Shown here piece after piece: positions 12,402-23,860 of a DNA stretch of 64,000 nucleotides. Under the pieces are notes generated by a model. It made no database searches, had not been told where the DNA came from, and was given only the letters and a program-made list of their open reading frames with translations. Position 1 is the first letter of the stretch; each line of letters starts with the position of its first letter. This stretch comes from Ooceraea biroi (taxonomy: Eukaryota; Arthropoda; Insecta; Hymenoptera; Formicidae), in the NCBI RefSeq assembly GCF_003672135.1, contig NC_039515.1, positions 7,688,001-7,752,000 of the forward strand, in the 5' to 3' direction. Made by a program: the position numbers and the translations under genes.

Positions 12402-12540
12402 CCGGATCTCCTGCGATAAATCGATCCCGATTGCTGAGGTGATCAAGCTTTCCAGTCTCGCGCAGTGCGATTCCCGGTCTACGCAGAATACTAAAACTGG
12501 CTGGCGGAAATGCTCGGTGGCTGTCCGAGGTCGATATGAA
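12402..12540 (-). other. Exon-like segment upstream of the Ser/Thr-rich gene
   Basis: On the minus strand an open frame containing LESLITSAIGIDLSQEIR ends exactly at a donor, CGG followed by GTACGT, in phase 0. That is the phase needed to join the exon at 11746. The amino-acid composition looks protein-like and no stop occurs for about 45 codons upstream, but there is no in-frame ATG and the acceptor is unclear. It may be a coding exon with a start further upstream, an untranslated first exon, or chance. Confidence 0.3.
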
Positions 12541-12708
12541 CGTTGGATGTTCGATTAGACGCGTCCGATAGCTGCACTTCGTTATTGTGCAACGTGCGCG
12601 CCGATTATACGTTTCAAGGACAGCTCTAAAAAGTCATTAAAGCAATTTTCTTGCCGATATTTAACACTGTGCGAAATTAATATCGCGGTTGAAAATAAGT
12701 ATGATATA

Positions 12709-13035
12709 CAGGGTGGCCCATTTCAATTTATACAGTCGATTTTTTAAAAAACTAAAAGAGATACGAAAAAATGTTTCAGACAGACATGTCACGATTTCGA
12801 GGGGGACATAAGATGATACCATTGGTTTGACCTTGAATAGTCGTTTGAAGGTCACGCGAAGATCACCTTCAATTTCTTAAATTGAAACCCCAACTTTTTA
12901 TTGCAGATTCTTATTCTCCATCGAAAAGTAAGTAACTTTTGTCTGAAACATTTTTCATGTCTGTCTGAAACATTTTTTCGTATCTCTTTTAGTTTTTAAA
13001 AAAATCGACTGTATAAATTAAAATGGGCCACCCTG
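12709..13035. mobile_element. Small inverted-repeat element (327 bp), ends CAGGGTGGCCC
   Basis: The two ends are near-perfect inverted repeats of about 80 bp, starting cagggtggcccattt and including a poly-T/A block and agagatacgaaaaaatgt. TA lies just outside each end (12707-12708 and 13036-13037), consistent with a TA target duplication. The interior has no meaningful coding capacity; the 64-codon minus frame runs through the repeat. This is a MITE-type element. A TA duplication suggests the Tc1/mariner group, but no transposase relic confirms it. Confidence 0.75.
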
Positions 13036-14400
13036 TATGTATTGTAGTTAATGGAAAATATCAGATCAGTAAGGTCAGAAACATCACTCGTTCGTTCTTT
13101 TCTTCATAATGTATTAATGAAATGTGAAGACTTGCGCAAATAGAGGATGATGTACGGAAAAGCAAAATAATGCATTGTTCAAGAAAATATGTTTAACTTC
13201 AAGATTGTCTCTCATGCAGAGTAGAAATGTGACATCTTTGTAGAAAATATTCGCATTACGTTGTTAATATTCAAGTGCAATAATTACATATTACACGGAT
13301 TATGTTACAGCGTAAACAATACAGATGCCAGGACCAAGTACGTAATTTCTAGAGAAACGCCGGAATGATATGTAATAATTCGAGGAAAATTCACACACCA
13401 GCCAAGTGTTGCATAGCTCATGGATACGCACATTTTACACCCGATTCTATTGGATCTGGTTTAATGATCTCAACTGTCATCCAAAAACTCGACGATATAA
13501 TTTACTTCGATTATTATTCAATGTTATTCGACAATTGCTTTTTTGGGTATTTGAACAAACTATTTTTTCTAGTTTACGACTTAATTGGGAGTGCAAATAC
13601 AATGCAAAATACCAAGGACGTCAAAAACTGCATCGACATGTGCGCCAGTTTTCGCATTGCTCGTTTCGTATAGCGCGAATGCAACTATACGTATGTACAA
13701 TCGGGACAAGTGCAACTATCGCGCGACGTGCGTGGATGGGCGATACGTTGCATTCCACGCATGCACTCTTTCGATAATTCGAGATTTGCATAGGCGTGGG
13801 CGCGCACAGCTCGGACGCGTGCAATATCCGGCATCCCGCAGGTGAATATCTTTGGTATCGTTTCAGGAGGGAGAACGGACGTCATTTCAACAAGACTGAC
13901 CGTGTGTGCAAAGTTTCAAGAAAATCGGCGAGTGGCACTTGAGTAGTGTTACTTGTTAGTGAATTATACAAATCTGCCGAAGCTTCCTTCGGCCTTCGCT
14001 GGAAGTTTAACGGAGCCGGATTAACGCGACGCGATCCTAGGAAGAGACCGGAAGCTGCGCGTTCGCAGAGTATCCAGCCATGTACAATATCTTTGTGTGC
14101 GAGCGACCGGTTGATGCCGTTCCCAGACAAAGACCACCAGCGCGCGGCGTATGTGCTATCGAGCAGGAGAAACGGGGACGGTTGCCTCTCGGGTATCGCT
14201 TGGTTCTCTTCGATAGCGCGGTCGTCCCTGTTCATTCCAGGATCCGCGGCAGCGAAGATCTAGGACGGGACCCTGGGCTTGATTCAAGTCCCTATCCTTC
14301 CCTCGATTCATTCTCGTCGCATCCCGCAGCTGGAAGCACCGGGGAACTGACTTTTCTCGGGATTCCCGGTCCTCCCGCGACATGCGATACGTTCGTTACG
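13036..14400. other. No supported gene; GC content rises to the right
   Basis: This stretch is AT-rich at first, then from about 13650 becomes GC- and CpG-rich with overlapping open frames on both strands. None has a recognisable domain or convincing borders. It probably leads into the CpG-rich promoter-like zone at 14400-14900. Confidence 0.5.
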
Positions 14401-14404
14401 TAGC

Positions 14405-14480
14405 AGAAGGAGGGGAGGGAAAGAGAAAGAGAGAAAGGAGGGGGAGAAAGACGGACAAAGAGAGAGAGAGAAGACAAAAA
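14405..14480 (+). repeat. Polypurine GA-rich tract
   Basis: About 75 bp is almost entirely purine on the plus strand, ending in a run of AG repeats. It is CT-rich on the minus strand. In insects such tracts can bind GAGA-type factors and are common near promoters. The frames across it that spell Ser/Leu/Phe runs are a by-product of the repeat. Confidence 0.7.
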
Positions 14481-14804
14481 TGCGCGCACCCAGCTGACAC
14501 TCGGCGGCCGATCGCCACGTAGACCGCTCGTCACGGCGATGATCGACGACGGCGACTCGCCGAGAGATCGAAGCGAGGATTCCCGAGGACGAGCGGACTG
14601 CACCAACACCGCGTGTTACGTTACGTCGGCGAAGGAGCGCGGAACGGATAGTACGTTGCGTGTCGGCGGCGACGGCAGCAGCAGCAGCTGCTGTTATTGG
14701 CACAAAGAGCGGCGACACGTACCCATAACCAACGGACACCGCGTGCGCCGGTTGCGCTCGCACTGACGAGCGGCCGCTTACCACGCGTGCGACCAGATAC
14801 GCAG

Positions 14805-14828
14805 GTCACGTGACTCGCGTCACGTGAC
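14805..14828. promoter_or_regulatory. Twin GTCACGTGAC palindromes (E-box/CLEAR-like)
   Basis: GTCACGTGAC occurs exactly at 14805-14814 and again at 14819-14828, with four bases between. A third CACGTG core lies at 14863-14868. The 10-mer equals the published consensus of the CLEAR element bound by TFEB/MITF-type bHLH-zip factors in animals. The surroundings are CpG-rich with a nearby GA tract, as expected for a promoter. The nearest supported gene is the minus-strand gene beginning at about 11746; the assignment to it is inference. Confidence 0.5.
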
Positions 14829-14928
14829 GCGCGCGCACGCCGCGACTTACGAACCACGCGTGCACGTGAGCACGTCGGCAGTTTAAAGGGACGCAGGAGC
14901 TGCGGGGATTTAAATGGTGACAAGTTCG

Positions 14929-15309
14929 GCTAGTGAGCATTTCTATCCTCTTATTTATAAAATTGCGCTGGAAGAAAATGCACTTAATTATATCAAAAAT
15001 GGAGATTTAATAGCTAATTTCAATTAGATGAAAATAAATTAGACGAAATCGTTGATTAAATTCAAGAGTGAAGATAAACAGAATAAAATCTTGTGTGCTA
15101 TTCAACTTCAAAGTAGATCACTCAATGATTCTTTCATTGGATGTAAGCGTAATAGACGTAGAAATTAATCAAATACGAAAAACAGAAATTGATAAAAAAC
15201 AGTGAGAAAGAGAAAGAAAAGAGAACAATAAATACTTTCACATTTGCATTCGTGAAAATTAAAGTAAAATAGAATGGAAAATGACATCGAGATGATTGAG
15301 CAAACGTAC
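14929..15309. other. AT-rich spacer
   Basis: Nothing was recognised between the CpG-rich zone and the mariner copy. Confidence 0.5.
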
Positions 15310-15311
15310 TA

Positions 15312-16596
15312 TTGGGTTGGCCAAAAAGTAATTGCGTTTTTTTTTATATAAATAAAAGGCGAATTTTTCATGGGAAACAAAAACTTTATTAAACAATATA
15401 TTGTCCATTTTGTTTGATTATCTTTTGCCATTTTTCAGGCAACTTCATGATTCCGCGCTCAAAAAAGTTATCTTTTTCAGCAAAAAACAATTCCAAGAAC
15501 GATTTGATATCCTCATTAGCAGTAAAGGTTTTACCATTCAAGGCGTTTTGCAAAGAACGAAACAAATGGTAATCTGATGGTGCCAGGTCTGGCGAATATG
15601 GTGGATGTGGTAACATCATGGTAACACATCCCATCCAAGCTGCAACAATTTTTCACGAGTGACCAAACTTGTACGTGGTCTAGCGTTATCATGGCGAAAC
15701 GCAACACCTTTGCGATTCACCAATTCTCGACGTTTCTGTTTGATGGCATCATTTAATTTATTCAGTTGACGACAGTATACGTCTGAATTAATGGTTTGAT
15801 TCCTTGCAAGCAGCTCAAAATACACAATACCTTTAAAGTCCCACCAGACTGACAGCATAATCTTTCTTTGGTGAATATCTGCTTTTCAAGTGCTTTCAGC
15901 AGGTTCATCACGATCTCTTTCGTTTGACGTTGTTGTAGACGATCCATTTTTCGTCGCCCGTTATCATACGTTTCAAAAATCGATCATTTTCCTCACGTTT
16001 CAAAAGAGAATCGCAGATGTCAATACGCTTAGTGAGATGAATTTCTTTCAGCTCATGTGCTACCCAAATATCGAGCTTACTAACGTATCCAAGTCGTTTT
16101 AAATGGTTTTCAACACTCGATTTCGATATGTTAAGATTCTCAGCAATCTCTCGTGTCGTTAAACGCCGATTCGAATCGATCAGTGCCTTTATTTTGTCAT
16201 CGTCAATTTCGATTGGCCTTCCTGAGCGTGGTGCATCTTTCACATTAAAATCTGCAGATCGAAATTTAGTAAACGAATTTTGACACTGCCGCAGTTTTAA
16301 AGCATCTTCGCCATATACATCAGATAACTTTTTATGAGCTTGCACAGCGTTTTTCCCTTTTCGGAAGTAATAAAACAAAATATGAGGAAAATGTTCTTTT
16401 TGATTTTCCAGTTTGAAATCGACGGCAAACAAACAATTGTTAACGAAATCGTGTACTTTCTTTTTCTAAAACAAGCTTGAACTATGAGTTGTTAACCTAC
16501 ATAATGAATTTGCGGTTTAGAATGAAGTTAGTTACATTTCAAGACATGTATGTCCATCTATTGGAAAAAAACGCAATTACTTTTTGGCCAACCCAA
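15312..16596 (-). mobile_element. Mariner transposon, 1285 bp (mellifera-like ends)
   Basis: TA duplications lie at 15310-15311 and 16597-16598. The terminal inverted repeats begin ttgggttggccaaaaagtaa at both ends and are followed by ttgcg. Length is typical of mariner. The ends resemble the honey-bee Ammar1 type from memory, which points to the mellifera subgroup. The transposase gene inside is on the minus strand and broken. Confidence 0.9.
15389..16432 (-). pseudogene. Mariner transposase, frameshifted
   Basis: Read from 16432 downward, the product has the N-terminal paired helix-turn-helix region (FYYFRKGKNAVQAHKKL, then TTREIAENLNISKSSVENHL), the spacer motif WVAHEL, and catalytic signatures TGDEKWI, HDNARP and YSPDLAPSDYHLF with the D34D spacing. 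Damage: the expected initiator is CTG rather than ATG; a short deletion after KRKRS near 15908 shifts the frame and an in-frame TGA follows; and an 11-base duplication of gttaccatgat at about 15620-15634 shifts it again just before the third Asp. The C-terminus (KLPEKWQKIIKQNGQYIV) is intact. It cannot encode a working enzyme. Confidence 0.9.
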
Positions 16597-16598
16597 TA

Positions 16599-18170
16599 AT
16601 TAACGTCACGATTCCAGGAAGCTCGAGTACCACAAAAATAATTAGATTTTTCGATCTCGATTAAGAGCGAAGTCGCAGACAACCCCAATCCAGCAAGTAG
16701 AGCAATGATAAATGTTCGATTCTCGGAACGATAGCAAAGAGACGACGCTTTTTGCTAACATCGTCGTTGTGACGTTATGTAAGAAATTCGCATCTCTCTT
16801 TCTCTGTTTCTCTGTTTCTCTGGCTGAAATTGCATCTGTCGAAGTGCTTTGCGGCCAGCCACTTGTGGTAGAAAGTTTACGAGAGAGCAGTCCAGGGGAA
16901 TTGTTGAGGAACGTTCATTCACTTTTCCACGCTGCGTTTCATTGATCGTAAACATACGACTTTCAACTCGAAGAGTTCCGCGAATTGCTTGGAAGATTTC
17001 CTCTCGTTGCTACAAAATGTAATTAACATCATTTACTATGCCATATAATTTTACTCTTGCAAGTTTTAATTAAATTTTTGCGCAACCTTCAATAAATCTG
17101 CTTGATATTCCTTTATGTACTCGAAGAATAATCAGAGAAAAAAAAGATATTCAAATAAGATCAAGGGATCGAAAAATATAAAGCCATATTATACAAACAT
17201 GTACATGCTGTGATACACGTAACATAAAGTAAAATATGGCTTTTATATAAAAATATTTTACTTTATGTTACGTGTATCACAGCATGTACATGTTGGATCA
17301 TGAAAAAGGAATTGTTTGAGTGTTTTTTGATGAGGTTGTATGTATGAAACGCACGCGACAACCCTTGACTGATTTATGCACGAAAGGAATGTCGGGTCTC
17401 CCTTATCTTCACTACGGGGCATAAAACACTGAAGAATCCAGGCCAGGTTTCACGACTGTCGGAAGCGAGTGTGCGATAATTCTTCTCGTACTTCCAGTCA
17501 CATTTTGCATCACTCAGAATTTCTCGAGTTTTCATTTTTCGATTTTTGCGAGTTTGTATTAATGTTTAAGAACAGTTCTCTTGAAATAAATAATTAAGGA
17601 ACTATTATTTTTATCTATTTCACAGATTTTATATCAAATAATTAATAATGTAATTAGGAAAGAACATATTATTTTTAACTACGAAAATTATTGTTATTGC
17701 AATATAAGAGAAGGAAAAATAAGGAAGAAAAATCATAACATTAACAGCGAAAGTCAGTTATAAGCTGTTTCATAGTCTGATAATGAAAAGCACAAAGAAA
17801 CATGTTCTCCTTATCCCTGTCTCCTTGGTGTACGAGAATAATCAACCGGAGAGCGACTTTGTAAATGTATCCTTGCGGAAATTGTTCGTCTCGGTCGCCG
17901 TAAATCGACATCGGCTACAAGAGAGAAGACTGTATCCGCGGAAAAAGAGGGACACAAAGAGCGGAATGCAGTCCGGCGAGATATGTGAGGAAACTCACAG
18001 TCGCGGAATTTCGGCGAAGATATACCGGGTGTTCTCGTAATACATGTTGAGATCTCATGATACCACTATTCAATTAAAACCTTACTTAATCGATGCAAAA
18101 TCTTACTTTTATATACACTGCTTTATATCGATATTCTTATTAATATATTTCACGCATATTTCAACTCTTC
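16599..18170. other. No gene seen; contains one strong hairpin
   Basis: This is AT-rich spacer. The only structured item is the perfect hairpin at 17197-17293. The frames at 16712-16955 and 17783-18040 lack domains or exon borders. Confidence 0.5.
17197..17293. repeat. Perfect 41-bp hairpin with 15-nt loop
   Basis: The arms 17197-17237 and 17253-17293 are exact reverse complements, beginning acatgtacatgctgtgatac. A second, shorter pairing (aaagccatat at 17180 with atatggcttt at 17234) would compete with the loop. It could be the relic of a very small inverted-repeat element or a precursor of small RNAs. No target duplication was identified. Confidence 0.8.
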
Positions 18171-18174
18171 TTAA

Positions 18175-18895
18175 GGGGGGAGCCTGCTTTAGAACGTTGA
18201 AAATAAGGTATAATTTTACGAATTGTTTTTGAAGAAACTATACAGCGGATCATTATAAAACTTTGATGCATTTATTAGTACATGCTTAAAGATAAAAAAA
18301 ATTATTTTTTGATTTGAATATATCGCTTGTAGAGGTCGTCCTGGAGAAATCTTAGTGCAGCCGCGTCGCCGGCATTGCAAATTGGTGAGCATTCTCCTGC
18401 CTCCAAATTTCGTCTAAACTGAAAAATTGAAATATGTTCTCGCTATTTATGAATTCCCATCGTCGATGAACCAAAGAGAGAAGAAAAAAGTTGAAAAGTG
18501 CCAAAATGGTGGAGCTTAGAACACAAAAGTACGATTTTTAGGCAAAGTTTTTGAACTTTTTCATGCAAAAATAATTGTTTAACTTAATGTTTTTATGAAT
18601 ATTAAAGGTTCATCGACGGTGGGAATTCATAAATAACGAGAAAATATTTCAATTTTTCAGTTTGGATGAAATTTGGAGGCAGGAGAATGCTCACCAATTT
18701 ACAATGCCGGCTGCACTAAGATGCCTCCAGGACGACCTCTACAGGCGATATATTCAAATAAAAAAATAATTTTGTTTATCTTTAAACATGTACTAATAAA
18801 TGCATCAAAGTTTTATAATGATCCGCTGTATAGTTTCTCCAAAACAATTCGTAAAATTATACCTTATTTTCAACGTTCTAAAGCAGGCTCCCCCC
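18175..18895. mobile_element. TTAA-flanked foldback element, copy A (721 bp)
   Basis: TTAA is present on both sides (18171-18174 and 18896-18899). The arms of about 300 bp (18175-18475 and 18607-18895) are inverted copies, starting ggggggagcctgctttagaa, around a spacer of about 130 bp. TTAA duplication is typical of piggyBac, though piggyBac ends normally begin CCC rather than GGG, so the superfamily is uncertain. It has no transposase. The 203-codon frame starting at 18673 arises in the right arm and runs out into flanking DNA; similar frames appear in the other copies, so it is not a gene. Confidence 0.85.
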
Positions 18896-18899
18896 TTAA

Positions 18900-21800
18900 T
18901 CGTTCTATTGAGACAATTTTGATGATGCTTCTAATATCTAAAATGTTTATAATTTTCTGTACATTATTAATAGAATTTCGTAAAAATATCACTTATATGG
19001 TTGAACATACGTTACGTAACGAGATTCAGCCTCGGAATTTCATTTTCAATTTCGGTCGAGAAGATTTGTGGATTAGAAACTCGATTTCGATTGTGGAATC
19101 TCAAGGGCCTCTCCTCGAAGTTCCAGGGCGGTTCTGGTGTAGTCGAACACGTCGGATAAATACGTGTACAAAGAGGGTCTCTCGATGGGCCGACGAACGA
19201 AAGCGGATATATTTCGCGCCTCTCGTCGCGTCGCGGCGGCCACGTATGCTTCGGCGCCGTTTGATTTACGACGGCCATAAATAGCGTTCGCGAGTGGCTT
19301 TTTCCTACCCGACGGCAATAACAATTTAGAACATGCTGCTTAGCTGCGATCGCTCTCACTCCTGCTCGAGATCGTTCCTCTTATTGACCAAAAGCTGTCA
19401 AGCGATTGCCGGTACCAGAAGAGTGGCGAATGTGAAAAAAATTCATGTGAAATAAAAAATTTCATCTTAGGCCTTCGGATAGTTATGGAACTTCAAATAC
19501 TCATAAAATAATGACAATTATAAAAAAATGTATCTTAATAAAATTATATTATAATTGAATAAAAAATACAAGATTTCTCTCGTTTACCTCTATAAAGATC
19601 TCTTAAAAAATTTCTTTTATCTTATCTTCATCTTAATTACGAATAAAACTTCTTGTATCGTTAGTTATTAATTTCATTTCTCAACATTCATTTTCATTTA
19701 CGTCTTTAATTTTGTTTTCATTTGGTTTATTTTTGTTGTTATCGATTGCTCATAATTTTGTACTTTTCCTTAGCGAGACTTTGATGGTACGATAAATGTT
19801 CAGCGATACAGGAAATCCTGCTGCATCGAAACGTAGCATAGAATATCTCGAGAACCGATTTCTCTGTTTGTCTGGGAACGATCGTGCGACTCTACTACCA
19901 GGGGGACATATTGGCAGACAGCTGTAGGCGTCTTGGCACTCGCCAGACACAAAGAGGCGATTCGAAGACGATGTCGTGGCCGTCGTGTATGTGGCGTGTA
20001 AGGTTGCGTTCACAGTCGACGGAATGGCCTTAATCCTTCCGCGATTAATAGCTTAAATAAATACCGTTAAGATAATAAATCGTTCACGAATATCTCTGCA
20101 TGATAAATAAAAATTGCGGAACAGCCTTATCTGATCGAGAAAAAAACCGCATTAATTCTTTTAGACTCTGTGCAAAATAATAAAGTAAAATATGGCAAAC
20201 ATTTTTTATCAGAAATACATATGCATGAAAAATAATACATGAATTGAAAATTAATATATTGTAAGTATAAGTCATAACAAAATGTTAAATTAAAATTAAA
20301 AAATTCAAAGAAATTAAACATGTCGTAAATTAAAAATTGAGTTGTTCCAAAAGACGCAGCGAGAGGACTAACGAGCTTGAACGATCATGAATCCAAAACG
20401 AGTACATCGATCGTCGAACGTCGGCTGAATTATCGATCAGTATTTCGCAGTAGATCTCGTATGTGAGACGGGCTTTAAGACCGGTAAGATTCATCGCTGT
20501 CCATATACCGGAGTAACCTTTCGCGGCGCGATGTGTCCACTTCTTTCGTGCATTCTGCGTATAATCTTGTATGGTATATAAAAATCACGAACAAAAAGCA
20601 AAATTCTCCAGAAATTCTCTAAAACTTTTCTGAGAAAAACTACGATATTTTTCACCTCTTTTTTGTGTACGAAAATACTACACTCGATTTGCATTCGCAA
20701 ATTCCAGATAAAATCACAGTCAGCAGATGCTTCTAATCGCAATAAAATAAATGTATTATGTTGCTAAGTGTGAAATTCAATAAAATAAAATACAAATGTT
20801 ATATAGAAAAAAAACCTAGAAAACGTCACACAGAATCATAAAATAAAAATTATTTTCGCTTACATAATTAGCAACGTAATTATCAAATAATAATGCAACA
20901 AGTTAGTCGACTGCAGTCGATTGCAACAGGAGATTTATTTTTCGACGAGTTTGGCGAACGTTTGTGTTGATTCTCAGTCTCGACGCCTCTGGAACCGTTC
21001 GTCATCAGTTTTCGAGAACGTTACTCATTATTTGGCATTATTCGCAAAGTGAATTCCCCAGTATACGTGCGATATATTACACTTGTAGCGTGTTAAACAA
21101 AGGCGCCTTGTGTAAGAAGAAACGCGTTTTCACGCACACGTTCCACCGGTTATGCGCAGCATAAAGGAGGCCAGCTGGTCTCCAAACCAGGCTGGGAATT
21201 CCCGGACATTTCGCCACGTCGTGTCGCCTTGAAAACGAGAATCTCGAATTTTTAATTCTGGAGCGAATTAAAATTTCATATACTTTTTATATCGTTCACT
21301 TATGTGACGTTTAATCTTTACGTGATCTCATGTCATGTTTTATTTAACTTTTCCACTCTTTATTCGCCGCGCATACTAAAAAAAAGAGTAAACTTTTGTT
21401 ATAATTATTAATAATGCTTATTATAATTATTAATACGATATAATTGTCTGTACTCTGATTACTCTGTCCGTTCTCAACCCAACTATTATTCTGCAATGTT
21501 ACTCGTAAGAGCAATTAATCCCTTGTCTTCCATTTTATTCTTCCCCCCTTAAAAACAAAGATAAAATTAAATCTCTTCCTTATCAGTTTGCATCTAAAAT
21601 TAAGGAATAATAATGATTCAATTGCGTGAACATCAAATAAGCAATATGCATAGGTAACAACATGTAGTCTCGCAAGAAAAATCATCTCCAGAATAACTTA
21701 GTCATCTCTAAAATTATCCGATACGTGAATGTTTTGTTAATCCCTTATCGCATTAACAATATTAGATTATTATATAACACCGCGGAAGTATATCGGTGAT

Positions 21801-23858
21801 ACTTGAGAATCATTTCTCGTTAAATCTCGTAAAGGTGTTATATCATTTCCTTGATATCTTACCCGAGAAATAAACATCTATTTTCCGATAAACGCTCCAA
21901 GAAACACTGCGAGGTGTGGAGATTTGTCGATTAATGTGAGATCAGTGCAAAAGAAAAATAAACAAGAAAAAGATTTTCTTCTAGATAATCTGATGAGTCA
22001 AACGAGCGAGTGAGTAATTATTAAATGTTTCGAGATAGCAATCATATAACATTTTCGATAAATTAATCATAACTGCGCGTTAAGAACAAAGCAAGTGGAC
22101 TTGCTCGATTAAATTCGTCATTATCGATAAATGGAATTTCAACGAACGAACGGATGCGTCGCGGCTGGAAATAGCGAGCTTCGTATGACTTGTTACACAT
22201 CCGGCATTTCCGCGCCGCGCGATTTTAATCGTGCCTGATAACGCCGTTCGCGATAAACGCGGTATTATCATCGCTATTATCGACGCACACGCAACAGTAT
22301 TAGGTATTAGGCAACTGTAAAAACGTACGTACAATGCAAACGATATCCGCGGAAGCGTCCGCTGTAAGATAAATAAATGCGTGACCGAATGCAGTAATTA
22401 AAAGCTTATTAACTGAATAAATTTTCTTGCGACGAATTGATGACATTCGAAAAATGCTAAAATGAAATTATGCAAGTCTTTCAGATTTTTCCGGCTGTCT
22501 AATTGTACGATTTTTTCAAGATACAACATTACGTAACGTTTCGATTACATAAGGAGCAACGCAAAAAGATCAGTTTATCACGTGCCAAACGTGTCGAAGC
22601 GATTTGCCAAAGTGGATACTCGTGAAAAACCAGAAATCGTTCCGAGAAGTGTGGAAATGGAAGTCAAAGCGAATTCCGCGACGGATTCGTTACCGAGAAG
22701 TGGTTGTTAACCCGTTTCAGAGATTCTTCACGTTCGTTACGCGTCGCGACGCCGTCATAAAGAACGTCGCGACGCTCAAGACGCTTCGAGGAACGCGGGA
22801 GTGCGTTTTAAGTGTGTTATAAAACACGCGTTACGAAGTCGACAAAATATTTCTGAGCTTTAGCCGTCATCAACCTGTAACACGAACATTTACATGTTCT
22901 CCTAATTTCTAAAAATTTCTAAAAAAACAGAACTTTTCTAGAAAAAGCAGTCTTCTTAGAAGTCGTGGGAAAACAATCATTTAAAACGTTAGAGGAAGTT
23001 TTTCAATTAAATCGCGGCGATACAAAAATATTCACGCTGAGTCAGCTCAATCTATTCATCAGAGAACTTCCAGTAGCACTCGACGGTAATCAATTTGCAA
23101 GACTCGTTCGTAAAACTGACGACATTCTTATTTCCGTCATCGTAATCATCCAGGCTCAAGACGACAAGACTGGTTTGCAAAAATGACGATTCTTTTATCT
23201 GCACCGACGCCGACGCCAAGCATAACACTTGGATCTACCACACGCGAAGTGTCTATAAATAAAAGATTTCGTTTCAACCGAGTTTACCTTCCGTTCTTCT
23301 ATTTTCCGTCCAAGTCTCTTCTCTGTCAAACGCATCTGTCCCAACTCCAGAAAAACGCGGGAAACGCGAGGAAGTGCATGCGAAGCGCAAAGTGTCGGGT
23401 GTCGGACACGGCCTGGATTCGCGTCGCGATTCCGCGCGCGAGAACTCGGCAGTCATCACAACAATCAACAATGATTAGTCATCGCGCGTGTGCGCGAAGA
23501 GGACCTGACCCAGTCTCGCGCGCGTGCGCGCGAGAGTGCGCGTGCACGTGCAAGCACGCACACGTGTTAGCCGCGGTCATCGGGGGAGTCGTTTGATCCC
23601 TCACAGCAGACACGTTGGAGGTCATCGATACGTCGTCGCGGGTGTGCGACATCGTCCGTCGTTTTAGCACGCGTCATCCCTCTCGCCCCGCCCGTCGGCA
23701 GTTGTAACGGATTGTCGTGACGCGGCGATCACCACCGATCGACCCATCGACCGGCAGATATTACGCGAATCTCGTTTCTGACCCGCGTGATGTATGACGC
23801 ATACGTGACGTTGCGATTAGACGTCGTAAACTGCACCGACAGCGGTGCTCAAAATCGG
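18900..23858. other. No supported gene in about 5 kb
   Basis: This is mostly AT-rich spacer with CpG-rich patches at 19100-19400 and 22600-23850. Open frames overlap on both strands and none resembles a known domain. The right-hand CpG-rich patch includes an alternating purine/pyrimidine tract at 23516-23566. Confidence 0.5.
23516..23566. repeat. Alternating purine/pyrimidine tract (CG/TG-rich)
   Basis: About 50 bp is dominated by CG, TG and CA steps, with cgcgcgtgcgcgcg at its centre. Such sequence favours left-handed DNA. It sits in a CpG-rich patch that could be a promoter, but no adjacent gene is established. Confidence 0.6.
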
Positions 23859-23860
23859 TA

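Noticed and set aside
14292..14784. Overlapping Ser/Leu-rich frames on the minus strand
   Set aside because: They are produced by the GA/CT tract and a CpG-rich patch, with no domain.
18673..19284. 203-codon plus-strand open frame
   Set aside because: It begins in the right arm of the foldback element, recurs in the other copies as shorter frames, and simply runs on into unique flank.
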